Positions 1 to 5,595 are shown, numbered from the stretch's first letter. The stretch is 22,408 nt of DNA from JBDHTS01 sp039808845 (GCA_039808845.1 JBDHTS010000034.1:1-22408), one strand, 5' to 3'. The notes: generated by a model not told the origin, from the letters alone. Made by a program: numbers and translations.

Positions 1-44
1 AATCCATAATGTCCGTGCGTTCGAAAGGCTGAATCTCAAGGCTT

Positions 45-120
45 GACCGCGTAGCTCAGCCGGTAGAGCACCTGACTTTTAATCAGGTGGTCGTGGGTTC
101 GAATCCCACCGCGGTCACCA
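45..120 (+). tRNA. tRNA-Lys (anticodon UUU)
   Basis: A complete cloverleaf can be drawn. The acceptor arm GACCGCG (45-51) pairs with CGCGGTC followed by A and an encoded CCA (to 120). The anticodon stem CCTGA/TCAGG encloses the loop CTTTTAA with anticodon TTT at 78-80. The T arm reads GTGGG-TTCGAAT-CCCAC. It decodes AAA/AAG lysine codons. It sits directly beside the leftward end of a phage operon that carries an integrase, so it is probably the gene used as the integration target and left intact by the prophage. Confidence 0.97.
78..120. other. probable prophage attachment site (attL) in the tRNA 3' half
   Basis: Tyrosine integrases commonly use the anticodon-to-CCA part of tRNA genes as the crossover core. 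Phage genes start about 100 nt to the right of this tRNA, while sequence to its left (1-44) shows no phage gene. The exact core cannot be defined because the right junction, where the 3' end of the tRNA should be repeated, is outside the window. Confidence 0.4.
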
Positions 121-154
121 TATATTCCGCCACTTCCAGAGGTGTTGTTTCAAA

Positions 155-194
155 AACGTTAGAGTTTTTAAAAACTCTAACGTTAGAGTTTTTT
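155..194. terminator. bidirectional terminator / overlapping palindromes next to the tRNA
   Basis: The 15-mer AACGTTAGAGTTTTT occurs three times: forward at 155-169, reverse at 170-184 and forward again at 179-193. This creates a perfect 30-bp palindrome (155-184) and an overlapping perfect 24-bp palindrome (170-193). The second folds as a 10-bp stem with loop ACGT and ends in a T run on both strands. It lies between the tRNA 3' end and the stop of the last leftward phage gene at 219, so it can stop transcripts from both sides. A role as integrase arm sites is also possible. Confidence 0.7.
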
Positions 195-218
195 GAATTT
201 CAGTACGGATTGACGCGT

Positions 219-527
219 TTATTGAATGTGCGGCGAAGAGGCGGGACAATAATCAAGAATTTCCAGAAGATCTCTCATCGCAAGCAGCGTGGTATCGATC
301 TTGGCCTGGATCTCTGTGTTCGCGTAAGCTGGCCCGCTCTTCTGCTTTTCGATGTACTGGATAGTCTGGGAAAGAATATCGCTGATCATTTTCGGTCGCT
401 CCTGGCCGGAAAGTTCCTTTTTGACATAGGCGGCGCAGACCATCCCGCGCGTGTCGTACATGCAGAACGAAGAGAGCCAACGTTCGTTTTCAAAGGCGAT
501 GATTTCATCGGGCATCGTATCAGGCAT
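219..527 (-). CDS. hypothetical protein, last gene of the leftward phage operon
   Basis: I do not recognise this 102-residue protein. The start is supported by GGAGG six bases before ATG, and the first 8 nt overlap the end of the upstream 53-codon gene. The sequence is acidic at the N terminus, contains a central segment with aromatic residues and Cys, and continues into a predicted helical half (ISDILSQTIQYIEKQKSG and a second helix around LLAMRDLLEIL). There is no signal peptide or membrane segment. It ends about 25 nt before the palindromic terminator, so it is the promoter-distal gene closest to the attachment site. Probably a small cytoplasmic phage accessory protein. Confidence 0.7.
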   Translation of the reverse strand: MPDTMPDEIIAFENERWLSSFCMYDTRGMVCAAYVKKELSGQERPKMISDILSQTIQYIEKQKSGPAYANTEIQAKIDTTLLAMRDLLEILDYCPASSPHIQ

Positions 528-681
528 GTATTCCCTCCGCTTTGGCGATGGCGCGTTCGGCGCGCGCCATGCGCTCCAGTTGTGAACCGCTCAGTCCAAC
601 CTGATATCTGACGGCTTTCAGGATTGGCAAGATCTCTTTTAGCGAACGCAGCAGGTCCTGGTTGATCTCCGCTGGCGTCAT
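520..681 (-). CDS. small hypothetical phage protein (53 aa)
   Basis: A short gene, supported by GGAG seven bases upstream of ATG, an ATGA overlap with the preceding zinc-ribbon gene (678-681) and an 8-nt overlap with the next gene. The product starts MTPAEINQDLLRSLKEILP and is rich in Leu, Glu, Arg and Ala. It is predicted to form two amphipathic helices, the second (LERMARAERAIAKAEG) looking like a short coiled coil. No catalytic motif is visible. The function is unknown; its gene-to-gene coupling on both sides is the main reason to believe it is translated. Confidence 0.65.
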   Translation of the reverse strand: MTPAEINQDLLRSLKEILPILKAVRYQVGLSGSQLERMARAERAIAKAEGIHA

Positions 682-1058
682 GACTTATCTCCGGTCAACT
701 GATCGGGATCGTAGGTGACGACGGGCAACCAGGCGTCGCGGCCGTCGGGCAGGTTGTGGCGCTGGTACAGCTTGCCGTTATGGAAGGCGAGTTCGCAACT
801 GGGCGTGCAGGATGCCCTGGCGGCGCGGAAATTGGCGGGGATGCCGATCTTAATTTTGTCTTCGCTCATTCTGGTTGGTCCTTCTTTTTTGGGGGTTTTG
901 GTAAATCCAGATCCGCCGCATTCGTCACAAATGGGTGGTTCCGGAACGAGGCAACAGCATGTGTCGTCCATGCAGATGCATTCATCGATGTGCTCGCCCG
1001 CGCCACCGCATGACCAGCACGCCTCATCCTCTGAAAAATCATCATCGTCTTGGGTCAT
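678..1058 (-). CDS. zinc-ribbon-like Cys-rich phage protein
   Basis: A protein of 126 residues. The first 15 residues are strongly acidic. Residues about 14-52 hold DnaJ-type CxxCGGxG knuckles (CWSCGGAG and CDECGGSG) that flank a Cys-rich insert with CIC and CCC clusters, so one or two zinc-binding sites are likely. From about residue 64 a second segment begins at an internal Met (MSEDKIKIGIPANF) and resembles a separate small phage domain. An internal start there, with AGAAGG upstream, cannot be excluded. AGGAG lies seven bases before the chosen ATG. Both ends overlap neighbours by 4 nt. The role is unknown; a nucleic-acid or protein-binding adaptor is possible. Confidence 0.65.
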   Translation of the reverse strand: MTQDDDDFSEDEACWSCGGAGEHIDECICMDDTCCCLVPEPPICDECGGSGFTKTPKKEGPTRMSEDKIKIGIPANFRAARASCTPSCELAFHNGKLYQRHNLPDGRDAWLPVVTYDPDQLTGDKS

Positions 1059-1324
1059 GGCTGTTCTCCTTTGGTTGCGAAAGGGGGCTGGTCGATAAAA
1101 AAGCGGTCGCAGATGATTTCTCCATCGGCGGTTTTCTCCGCGCGGAAGACGAACATAAAACTGCTGATGTCGACGCCGCGTCGTACCAGATCTTCGAAGT
1201 TTTTTTTGAAGCCGATCGTCAGTTGATCCAGCATGAACCCCTGATTTTCAGGTTCGATGATGTCGACCTGCTCGGTCACCGGATAGCCCATGCTATCAGT
1301 GCGCATGATGGTTTTGGTTGTCAT
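1055..1324 (-). CDS. hypothetical phage protein (89 aa)
   Basis: An unrecognised small protein read in the leftward operon, with AGAGG six bases before ATG and ATGA overlaps on both sides. The N-terminal half reads like a short beta-rich segment (MGYPVTEQVDIIEPENQGF). A helix around GFKKNFEDLVRRGVDI follows, then a beta segment with FMFVFRAEKTADGEIICDRF. There are no membrane segments and no known motif. It is probably a cytoplasmic accessory protein co-expressed with the integrase. Confidence 0.65.
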   Translation of the reverse strand: MTTKTIMRTDSMGYPVTEQVDIIEPENQGFMLDQLTIGFKKNFEDLVRRGVDISSFMFVFRAEKTADGEIICDRFFIDQPPFATKGEQP

Positions 1325-1512
1325 GGAAGACCTCTTTTCGCTGTTGAGGGAAGTTTGGGATCGATCTGGCCCAGGATGATGTTTTCAGCGCCGAATTCAT
1401 CCCTGAGCATTTTTTCGTATTTCCGGGCAGCTTCCTGCTCGTTCCTTGCGGTGACGGTGCGCCAGTCCTGCTGCCATTCCTGGAACTGCGCGGACATTTC
1501 AAACTTTGGCAT
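1321..1512 (-). CDS. small hypothetical protein after the integrase (63 aa)
   Basis: A short gene whose first 14 nt lie inside the 3' end of the integrase gene. AAGGAG is placed just upstream of ATG within the integrase coding sequence. The product (MPKFEMSAQFQEWQQDWRTV...) resembles the small phage proteins that begin with a beta strand, a helix and a Glu/Gln-Ala-Ala-rich helix (ARNEQEAARKYEKML). Its stop overlaps the next ATG by 4 nt. Translational coupling to integrase is likely. The function is unknown. Confidence 0.65.
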   Translation of the reverse strand: MPKFEMSAQFQEWQQDWRTVTARNEQEAARKYEKMLRDEFGAENIILGQIDPKLPSTAKRGLP

Positions 1513-2626
1513 TTCCTGCTCCTTCTGCGGTGAGGCGGCGTTTGAAGGCTTCCTGGGCCATCTTTGTCGTGCGGATGTTGTAGCGATCGACGATGTCCTG
1601 GCATGCCTTGAAGCTGTGTCCCGTCACGGCGGCGATCATCGGGATCTCCGCGCCGGCCTCGGCCAGCCTGGTGACGGCGGTGTGGCGCAGATCCTTGAAC
1701 AGCAGCTTTTTCACCGTGGGCGTCTTCTTCGCGGCGGCGGCGCGCACATCCTCGAACACGCTCATGAACCCGTCCGCCGTGTAGGGCTTGCCGTTCGCCT
1801 GCTGGATCAGCGCGGTTCCCGGCGTCTTGCGTTTTTTATTGACGGCGGCCTGCATCTCGATGCGCGCCTTCAATTCGGGCACCAGATCCACGGGCAGCAC
1901 GACTTCCGCGCCCGTCTTGCCCTGGCGGATATGCAGGCAGCCGTCGCGGTAGGCGGCCATGGACAGGCGCAGCAGGTCGCCCCGTCGCTGTCCCAGCCAT
2001 TCGTTCAGCATAACGGCGGTGCCGACGGCGCGGTGGTCCATCCTGTCGGCCTGGGCCACGAAAGCGGCAACATCGGATGGCGACCAGGGCGTTCCTTTCT
2101 TCGCCTTGTAATCCAGCATGGGCCGCGTGGCGGGGTTGGTGTTTTTCGGAATCAGGCTTTCCCGCTCGGCGAAATTCAAGAGCACGCGCAGCACCTGGAT
2201 CAGATAGGCAGCCTTGCGCGGCTTTTTCTTTTTGTGCGCTTCGTAGAGGTTCTGAATGGACTTCGCGGTGATGTGCGCCGCCTGTTCCGCGCCCGCCCAT
2301 TCCTCGATCAACTTGAGGTAATTCGCGTAATCGGCACGCGTCTTGTCCGCCAGCTTCGTGTAGTGGCGGGATTTTTTATAGGCGGCGATCAGCGCGGCGA
2401 CACTGCCCCGTTTATCCTGCACCGGCGCATCGATCAGGCCGGCGCGCCATTCATCGACCTGGGCATTGATCTCCTGCGCCTCGGCCGTGGCCGCCGCCAG
2501 ATCGTCGGACAGGCGCTTCAGTTTCCATTTCGCCGCGCGCAGCGCCTGGTCCGGCTGCCAGTAATAGCGCATCGTGCCGTCGTCGCGCGGCCGGCCAGTC
2601 AGGTAACGGACCTTGATCGTCGCCAT
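1499..2626 (-). CDS. int: tyrosine recombinase / phage integrase
   Basis: This 375-residue site-specific recombinase should integrate and excise the prophage at the neighbouring tRNA-Lys. An N-terminal arm-binding part (about 1-70) precedes a SAM-like core-binding domain (about 73-165) and a catalytic domain (about 178-360). Catalytic candidates visible are Arg214 (GQRRGDLL), Lys237, Arg314 in KDLRHTAVTR, His337 in VTGHS and the nucleophile Tyr349 in DRYN. The usual first His of the HxxR box is Lys311, a substitution known in some integrases. The ATG at 2626 begins MATIKVRYL and follows the upstream stop by 2 nt with no clear ribosome site, so translation is probably coupled. The open frame continues upstream, but that extension is Arg-rich and overlaps another gene. 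Confidence 0.93.
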   Translation of the reverse strand: MATIKVRYLTGRPRDDGTMRYYWQPDQALRAAKWKLKRLSDDLAAATAEAQEINAQVDEWRAGLIDAPVQDKRGSVAALIAAYKKSRHYTKLADKTRADYANYLKLIEEWAGAEQAAHITAKSIQNLYEAHKKKKPRKAAYLIQVLRVLLNFAERESLIPKNTNPATRPMLDYKAKKGTPWSPSDVAAFVAQADRMDHRAVGTAVMLNEWLGQRRGDLLRLSMAAYRDGCLHIRQGKTGAEVVLPVDLVPELKARIEMQAAVNKKRKTPGTALIQQANGKPYTADGFMSVFEDVRAAAAKKTPTVKKLLFKDLRHTAVTRLAEAGAEIPMIAAVTGHSFKACQDIVDRYNIRTTKMAQEAFKRRLTAEGAGNAKV

Positions 2627-2628
2627 GG

Positions 2629-2925
2629 TCAGGCGCGCGCCGGGACAAAGGAAAAGGACGGCGTGCCGGCGCGGTCGAAGCCGACGCCGCCGCAGGGGAA
2701 GCCGTCGGCGTAGCAGGTGCACCAGGCGCCGCGCCGCGCCAGATGCTCCATCTGGCGTATGATGCGATCAGGATCCCGTGTGCTGATCATGGCGTCGTGG
2801 CCGTCGGATCCCATCCAGTACAGCTCGTACATCGGGAAATGCGGTTCGCGGGTCAATTCCGGCGCACCGGTCGCGGGCGGCGCGGCCCTGGGTACGTTCG
2901 GGAAGGGAATAATCTCGGCGGTCAT
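2629..2925 (-). CDS. hypothetical phage protein upstream of integrase (98 aa)
   Basis: I do not recognise it with certainty. The start at 2925 has GAGG six bases upstream and an ATGA overlap with the preceding gene. The Pro/Ala-rich N terminus (IIPFPNVPRAAPP) is followed from about residue 35 by a compact domain with YELYWMGSDGHDAMI, RDPDRIIRQMEHLARRG and CTCYADGFPCGG. This has the strand-helix-strand look of small phage proteins. The two-nucleotide spacing to the integrase suggests a translationally coupled pair. Confidence 0.65.
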   Translation of the reverse strand: MTAEIIPFPNVPRAAPPATGAPELTREPHFPMYELYWMGSDGHDAMISTRDPDRIIRQMEHLARRGAWCTCYADGFPCGGVGFDRAGTPSFSFVPARA

Positions 2926-3179
2926 GCGTTTCCTCGCGTTTCCAGTTCGTCGGCAATGATTTTCATGTGCGCGGTCAGGACCGGCGAGACGCGGCGGAAG
3001 CACATGGCGGAGGCGCGCAGCTTCTCCGCCATGACGTCCGGGGGTTCCCGCCGTTTTTCCACCGACTCCGCCAGGCGCAGCGCGTCGGCGGCCGCGCGGT
3101 TCATGTCGCCGCTGTCGCCCAGGGCCCGCTGGGCGAAATACTGCAACTGGCCGTTGAAATAATCCAGCCGCGGCGTCAT
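2922..3179 (-). CDS. hypothetical helical phage protein (85 aa)
   Basis: A small protein predicted to be almost entirely helical (MTPRLDYFNGQLQYFAQRAL, then two long Ala/Leu/Arg/Glu-rich helices), with no membrane segment or Cys motif. GGAG lies eight bases before ATG. ATGA overlaps exist at both ends (3176-3179 and 2922-2925). No function can be assigned. A small structural or regulatory helper within the integrase operon is the only inference. Confidence 0.6.
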   Translation of the reverse strand: MTPRLDYFNGQLQYFAQRALGDSGDMNRAAADALRLAESVEKRREPPDVMAEKLRASAMCFRRVSPVLTAHMKIIADELETRGNA

Positions 3180-3496
3180 AGCGCAAGCTCCGCCGCCCGG
3201 CGGTTCAGGCGCTGCTCCACGCCGGCCGTGTCGATGGCGTCGATGCGGATCCGGCCCTGATCGCGCAGCGCGGGCGGCATCTGGCTGTCGAGCCAGAGAT
3301 CGATCGCGCGGACGTCCCAGCGGCGGTGCGCGCGGATCCGTTCGTCCAGGACCGGTTTCGGGAAGCCGATACTTTCCAGCACGGGCAGGTTGCGGAAGAC
3401 CCAGTCCTTCGAGTAGGACAGTTTCTCCGCCAGCTGGGCGATATCGATCAGGCGGCGTTCAGGCCGCGCGTGGGGGTGTGTCGTCTGGGCGGTCAT
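3176..3496 (-). CDS. AlpA/MerR-type HTH protein, excisionase candidate
   Basis: A 106-residue protein. The core (about residues 13-60) reads RRLIDIAQLAEKLSYSKDW, then VFRNLPVLESIGFPKPV, then a stretch ending RWDVRAIDLWLDSQ. This is the winged-helix layout of AlpA-like phage regulators and excisionases: helix-turn-helix, a GFPKPV beta wing, and a final D-x-W helix. The start at 3496 has GGAGG six bases upstream and lies 38 nt inside the preceding gene. In the same transcript as the integrase, it probably sets recombination direction or activates int. Distinguishing Xis from a transcriptional activator is not possible from sequence alone. Confidence 0.7.
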   Translation of the reverse strand: MTAQTTHPHARPERRLIDIAQLAEKLSYSKDWVFRNLPVLESIGFPKPVLDERIRAHRRWDVRAIDLWLDSQMPPALRDQGRIRIDAIDTAGVEQRLNRRAAELAL

Positions 3497-3731
3497 TGGA
3501 AACCTCCGGTACGGGGTGGCGGGAAAAGGGCGCGGCGGCGATCCGTGTCGAGCGCACGGGATGCATGCCGTCGCAGTGATAGGCGGCGGGCTTGCCGTCC
3601 GAGAGCAGCAGGGCGCATTCCGCCCGCGCCTCATCGAGCAGGGCGTTGACATGATCGAGGCCGGCGCGTTTCGCCACCGCCTGGATCTGCATGATCCTGT
3701 TGCCGAGATAGCGGAGCACGGGGTCGGTCAT
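3459..3731 (-). CDS. hypothetical phage protein (90 aa)
   Basis: Unrecognised. The ATG at 3731 overlaps the preceding stop (ATGA) and has AAGGGG upstream, which makes it preferable to an upstream in-frame start. The first ~50 residues are helical with Ala/Leu and one Cys (GLDHVNALLDEARAECALLL). A likely loop with HCDGMHP follows, and the tail is Pro/Arg-rich and probably disordered. The last 38 nt also encode the start of the AlpA-like gene in another frame. Confidence 0.55.
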   Translation of the reverse strand: MTDPVLRYLGNRIMQIQAVAKRAGLDHVNALLDEARAECALLLSDGKPAAYHCDGMHPVRSTRIAAAPFSRHPVPEVSNDRPDDTPPRAA

Positions 3732-3913
3732 ATCAGCCCCTTTTCCTTCGCCAGCCATTCCGGCATCGCGAATGTTCCGTCATCGTTTTTTTCGACCTGG
3801 CTTTTCGGGAGCCAGATTTTTTCCTTCATGCCGGCATCGACCAGGAACGCCTTCGGCGTTTCATGCGCCAGCGTGGCGGCGACGTCGATGATGTCCGATG
3901 CGCCCGTCGTCAT
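3728..3913 (-). CDS. small hypothetical phage protein (61 aa)
   Basis: The product (MTTGASDIIDVAATLAHETP, then KAFLVDAGMKEKIWLPKSQVE and a C-terminal WLAKEKGLI) has the character of a small beta-barrel-like phage protein: 'a modified cofactor-like tail' is not seen, but the pattern KAFLV-D-G-KEKIWLPKSQ followed by an acidic turn and MPEWLAKEKGLI is typical of short proteins annotated next to phage recombination or replication genes. The start is fixed by the ATGA overlap with the tiny membrane-peptide gene upstream; in-frame extension upstream would overlap that gene. The function is unknown. Confidence 0.6.
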   Translation of the reverse strand: MTTGASDIIDVAATLAHETPKAFLVDAGMKEKIWLPKSQVEKNDDGTFAMPEWLAKEKGLI

Positions 3914-3993
3914 GACCCGCACCATGCGAAAAAGAGGGTGAAGAACCCGGCCAGGAGAAAGGCGCTGGCGATGGCACTGTCGCGCGTGTTCAT
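3910..3993 (-). CDS. 27-residue single-span membrane peptide
   Basis: A very short gene with an excellent ribosome site (AGGAGG, 6 nt before ATG) and ATGA overlaps on both sides (3990-3993 and 3910-3913). The product is a charged N terminus (MNTRDSA) followed by one hydrophobic segment (IASAFLLAGFFTLFFAWCG) that spans about 19 residues. It is therefore probably an inner-membrane micropeptide. Similar tiny hydrophobic peptides in phages act as membrane anchors, exclusion factors or regulators, but no function can be assigned here. Confidence 0.6.
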   Translation of the reverse strand: MNTRDSAIASAFLLAGFFTLFFAWCGS

Positions 3994-4169
3994 GCGTGCC
4001 CTCCTGTGATGCTGTATACAGCCGCGCGGCCGTTTCTCTGCGCCGCGCAGCGACCTTTATCGACAAGGGAAGTCAGCAGCTGGTATGCGGCGGCGCCAGA
4101 GATCTCCATCGCCTCGGCCAGGCCGTTAACGGTCAAGTCGCCTTCGCTGTCTTGCAGCGTTGAGAGCAT
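3990..4169 (-). CDS. winged-helix DNA-binding-like protein, possibly 3' part of a two-domain protein
   Basis: The 59-residue product (MLSTLQDSEGDLTVNGLAEA, MEISGAAAYQLLTSLVDKGR, ending AAVYSITGGHA) fits a winged helix: recognition helix AAAYQLLTSLVDKG and wing RNGRAAVYSI, as in MarR/IclR-like modules. GGAGG lies eight bases before ATG, one nucleotide after the upstream stop. The same frame is open upstream without a start and reads SGLTPRETEALEML, which would supply the missing first helix. The domain could thus be joined to the upstream gene by a frameshift at the C8 tract (4206-4213). Confidence 0.6.
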   Translation of the reverse strand: MLSTLQDSEGDLTVNGLAEAMEISGAAAYQLLTSLVDKGRCAAQRNGRAAVYSITGGHA

Positions 4170-4170
4170 T

Positions 4171-4398
4171 TCAAGCGCCTCCGTTTCGCGTGGCGTCAGG
4201 CCGGACGGGGGGGGCGCTCTCCGGAACGGCCGGTTTTTTCTCGCGGGGTTTTTTTACCGGTCTGTCGTCCGCTTCGGGCTTTCCGAATTTCAGAGCGATG
4301 ATCCGGCGCGCCAGCGCGATGGCTGCCGCTCCGTCCATCGTCGCTTCGGCTGCGATGTCCAGACATTCAAAAACAGTTTCGAGTTCTTCGGGTTTCAT
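4171..4398 (-). CDS. hypothetical phage protein with Lys/Pro-rich tail
   Basis: A 75-residue protein. Residues 1-44 form an acidic helical domain (MKPEELETVFECLDIAAEAT, then ALARRIIALKFGKPE). Residues 45-75 are a linker-like tail rich in Lys, Pro and Glu (VKKPREKKPAVPESAPP). GGAGG lies four bases before ATG, and the start overlaps the upstream stop (ATGA). The frame ends after passing a run of eight C residues. Just beyond it the +1 frame continues as a winged-helix sequence, so the short C terminus may be a frameshift product or the protein may be complete as is. Confidence 0.6.
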   Translation of the reverse strand: MKPEELETVFECLDIAAEATMDGAAAIALARRIIALKFGKPEADDRPVKKPREKKPAVPESAPPVRPDATRNGGA

Positions 4399-4706
4399 GA
4401 GGCCTCCGGGAGTTTGACTTTGGCAAAGGGGATGTAGCGTTCGCGGCCGGCGTCGCTGACCACGATCGATTTCGGGCTGCGGTATGGGGCGTAAGCGACG
4501 CGGACGAAGCGGGCCTGTGTCCAGCCGGTGCGGGTTTTGATCAGGACGGCGGCGTTTTGTTTAATGGCATACGCCTGGTCGAGGGTAATGCCTGTGCCCG
4601 GTGCCCTTTTCGGCTGGCACAGGGCGGGAAAGTTATGGCGGTGGCGCGCCTCGGCGATCGGGGAATGAAAGCGGCGGCCGCAGGAACATTGCGCGATGAA
4701 GGTCAT
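4395..4706 (-). CDS. zinc-finger-like hypothetical phage protein
   Basis: This 103-residue product starts MTFIAQCSCGRRFHSPIAEA followed by RHRHNFPALC. The spacing CxC...H...HxH...C suggests a small zinc-binding knuckle within the first 30 residues. The remainder is beta-rich (AAVLIKTRTGWTQARFVRVAY and SIVVSDAGRERYIPFAKVKL) and looks like an SH3-like or barrel fold. GGAGG lies five bases before ATG. The role is unknown; binding of nucleic acid or of a host protein is plausible. Confidence 0.6.
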   Translation of the reverse strand: MTFIAQCSCGRRFHSPIAEARHRHNFPALCQPKRAPGTGITLDQAYAIKQNAAVLIKTRTGWTQARFVRVAYAPYRSPKSIVVSDAGRERYIPFAKVKLPEAS

Positions 4707-4978
4707 GCCGCCCTCCGTTCCGCAAATTTAAGCGAGCGCTGCCTGATCCAGTCTCTGAATTTCAGGATTGCGTCCAGCGCCTCATCGTCGCTGTCCGCTT
4801 CCGGCACACCTGGGACCAGCAATGTTTCGTTGTCGTATGCCAGGCGGCAGGCCGGTGTTACATTTTTGCGGAGACGGCTTTCGTAATCTCTCGCGATCTC
4901 CAGCGCGCCTTCCGGAACTGTCGGGCCGAAATCCACCCTTCCCGTGCGCCAGCTATAGGCAAAAAGTTTGCGAGCCAT
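4703..4978 (-). CDS. hypothetical phage protein (91 aa)
   Basis: Unrecognised. The product begins MARKLFAYSWRTGRVDFGPT, with a beta-hairpin-like 'SWRTGRVDFG-VPEGAL' motif seen in many small host-interaction proteins of alphaproteobacterial phages. A helix (EIARDYESRLRKN) and a final helical segment rich in Asp/Arg (DEALDAILKFRDWIRQRSLK) follow. GGAGG lies seven bases before ATG, and the start shares its A with the upstream TAA (TAATG). The next ATG overlaps its stop by 4 nt. Confidence 0.65.
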   Translation of the reverse strand: MARKLFAYSWRTGRVDFGPTVPEGALEIARDYESRLRKNVTPACRLAYDNETLLVPGVPEADSDDEALDAILKFRDWIRQRSLKFAERRAA

Positions 4979-5091
4979 TACCTTCCCTCCCAGTAAGCCG
5001 CGATGGCGCGGCGGCAGCGCTGGACCGCCTGGCGGCGCGCGCGCCGGCGGCGGATTTTCGTCAGGGCGTTTTCAATGAAATCAACAAGCAT
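4978..5091 (-). CDS. 37-residue Arg-rich peptide, first gene after PL; N-like candidate
   Basis: The tiny product starts MLVDFIENALTKIRRRRARR, continues QAVQRCRRAIAAYW and ends in EGR. It contains an arginine-rich motif with a downstream aromatic residue, like the RNA-binding helices of lambda-type N antiterminators. It is the first gene downstream of the repressor-controlled leftward promoter, the position of N in lambda. GGAGG lies five bases before ATG inside a potential hairpin (arms 5091-5097 and 5112-5118). Its stop shares one base with the next ATG. It could alternatively be a generic basic nucleic-acid-binding peptide, since no clear boxA/boxB was identified. Confidence 0.55.
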   Translation of the reverse strand: MLVDFIENALTKIRRRRARRQAVQRCRRAIAAYWEGR

Positions 5092-5121
5092 CAGATCCTC
5101 CTTTGGGGTTCGATCTGATTA

Positions 5122-5150
5122 ATTGCAACAGAATGCTAAATTCTAGTCAA
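5122..5150 (-). promoter_or_regulatory. leftward early promoter (PL)
   Basis: On the minus strand, -35 TTGACT (5145-5150) and -10 TGCAAT (5122-5127) are separated by exactly 17 nt. The spacer contains an operator copy. Transcription would start near 5115 and enter the 37-codon gene with its ribosome site. The hexamers, spacing and operator position match the rightward promoter at 8480-8508 almost base for base. Confidence 0.75.
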
Positions 5151-5176
5151 GAACAAAATTTAGCATTCTGTTGCAT
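5123..5176. promoter_or_regulatory. operator pair OL (large inverted repeat)
   Basis: Two copies of the motif TTAGCA-NNN-TGTTGCA face each other: minus strand at 5123-5139 and plus strand at 5160-5176. Together they give perfect 19-nt arms (5124-5142 and 5157-5175) around a 14-nt spacer. The same motif recurs only beside the repressor gene at 8457-8507. Binding of the prophage repressor here would cover the -10 region of PL. Confidence 0.75.
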
Positions 5177-5188
5177 TTTTCCAAAGTC

Positions 5189-5221
5189 GACCGGCTGGAA
5201 GGGGGGCCTTTCCAGCCGGTC
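5189..5221 (-). terminator. strong hairpin downstream of the 102-residue leftward gene
   Basis: Arms GACCGGCTGGAA (5189-5200) and TTCCAGCCGGTC (5210-5221) form a 12-bp GC-rich stem around a short G/C loop. It follows the leftward gene that stops at 5242 and precedes the OL region, so it could end that transcript before it enters PL. The T run after the stem is weak, so efficiency is uncertain. Confidence 0.5.
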
Positions 5222-5241
5222 TATTCGCGTGTGGGCGCGAA

Positions 5242-5550
5242 TTAGTTGGCAATGTTGCGTATGCGGAGGGCTTCCTTCAGGACCGTCTCGCGCCCGCGGG
5301 CGCTCAAAGACCTGAAATTCTCGATCAGCGCGCGCTCATCCACCGGGGGCAGATTGCAGCCGATCACGTAAATCTGCCAGACGAACCAGCAGTGTTCGTA
5401 GGCGGCGCGCATGCGGAGCCGCCGCCACAGCGTTTTCCGCTGAAAGCAGGCGTTGCTGGCCGCGTGGTAGCGTTCCAGCGCGCGGCGGACATCGTCGTAG
5501 CAGCAGGCCTTCGGACGGATGACGGATGGCGCCATGCCCATGAACAGCAT
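5242..5550 (-). CDS. hypothetical protein divergent from the XRE/CDPS pair
   Basis: A 102-residue protein of unknown function. The start at 5550 is preferred because GAGGGGAG lies about nine bases upstream, whereas an in-frame ATG further upstream has none. The sequence holds several Cys (two adjacent in KACCYDD, others in NACFQRK, EHCWFV and IGCNLPP), a very basic segment (RKTLWRRLRMRAAYEH) and a C-terminal helix (FRSLSARGRETVLKEALRIR). There is no membrane segment. It is divergent from the XRE regulator across a 110-bp AT-rich region with a dyad, so it may share that regulation. A stable hairpin follows its 3' end. Confidence 0.6.
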   Translation of the reverse strand: MLFMGMAPSVIRPKACCYDDVRRALERYHAASNACFQRKTLWRRLRMRAAYEHCWFVWQIYVIGCNLPPVDERALIENFRSLSARGRETVLKEALRIRNIAN

Positions 5551-5595
5551 TTTTCGTTCTCCCCTCAAAAAATAGCTTGTAAACAATTTTTTAGT

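Noticed and set aside
87..611. Plus-strand open frame starting inside the tRNA gene
   Set aside because: It starts in the tRNA, passes through the terminator palindromes and is antisense to two supported leftward genes.
935..2713. 592-codon open frame on the plus strand
   Set aside because: It is antisense to the integrase and the small genes after it. The composition is that of reverse-complemented GC-rich coding DNA, with no recognisable domain and no ribosome site.
5160..5176. A rightward promoter from the second half of the OL palindrome
   Set aside because: The plus-strand hexamer 17 nt upstream of the TGCATT box is AAGAAC, which is no -35 box, and no rightward gene follows before the hairpin.
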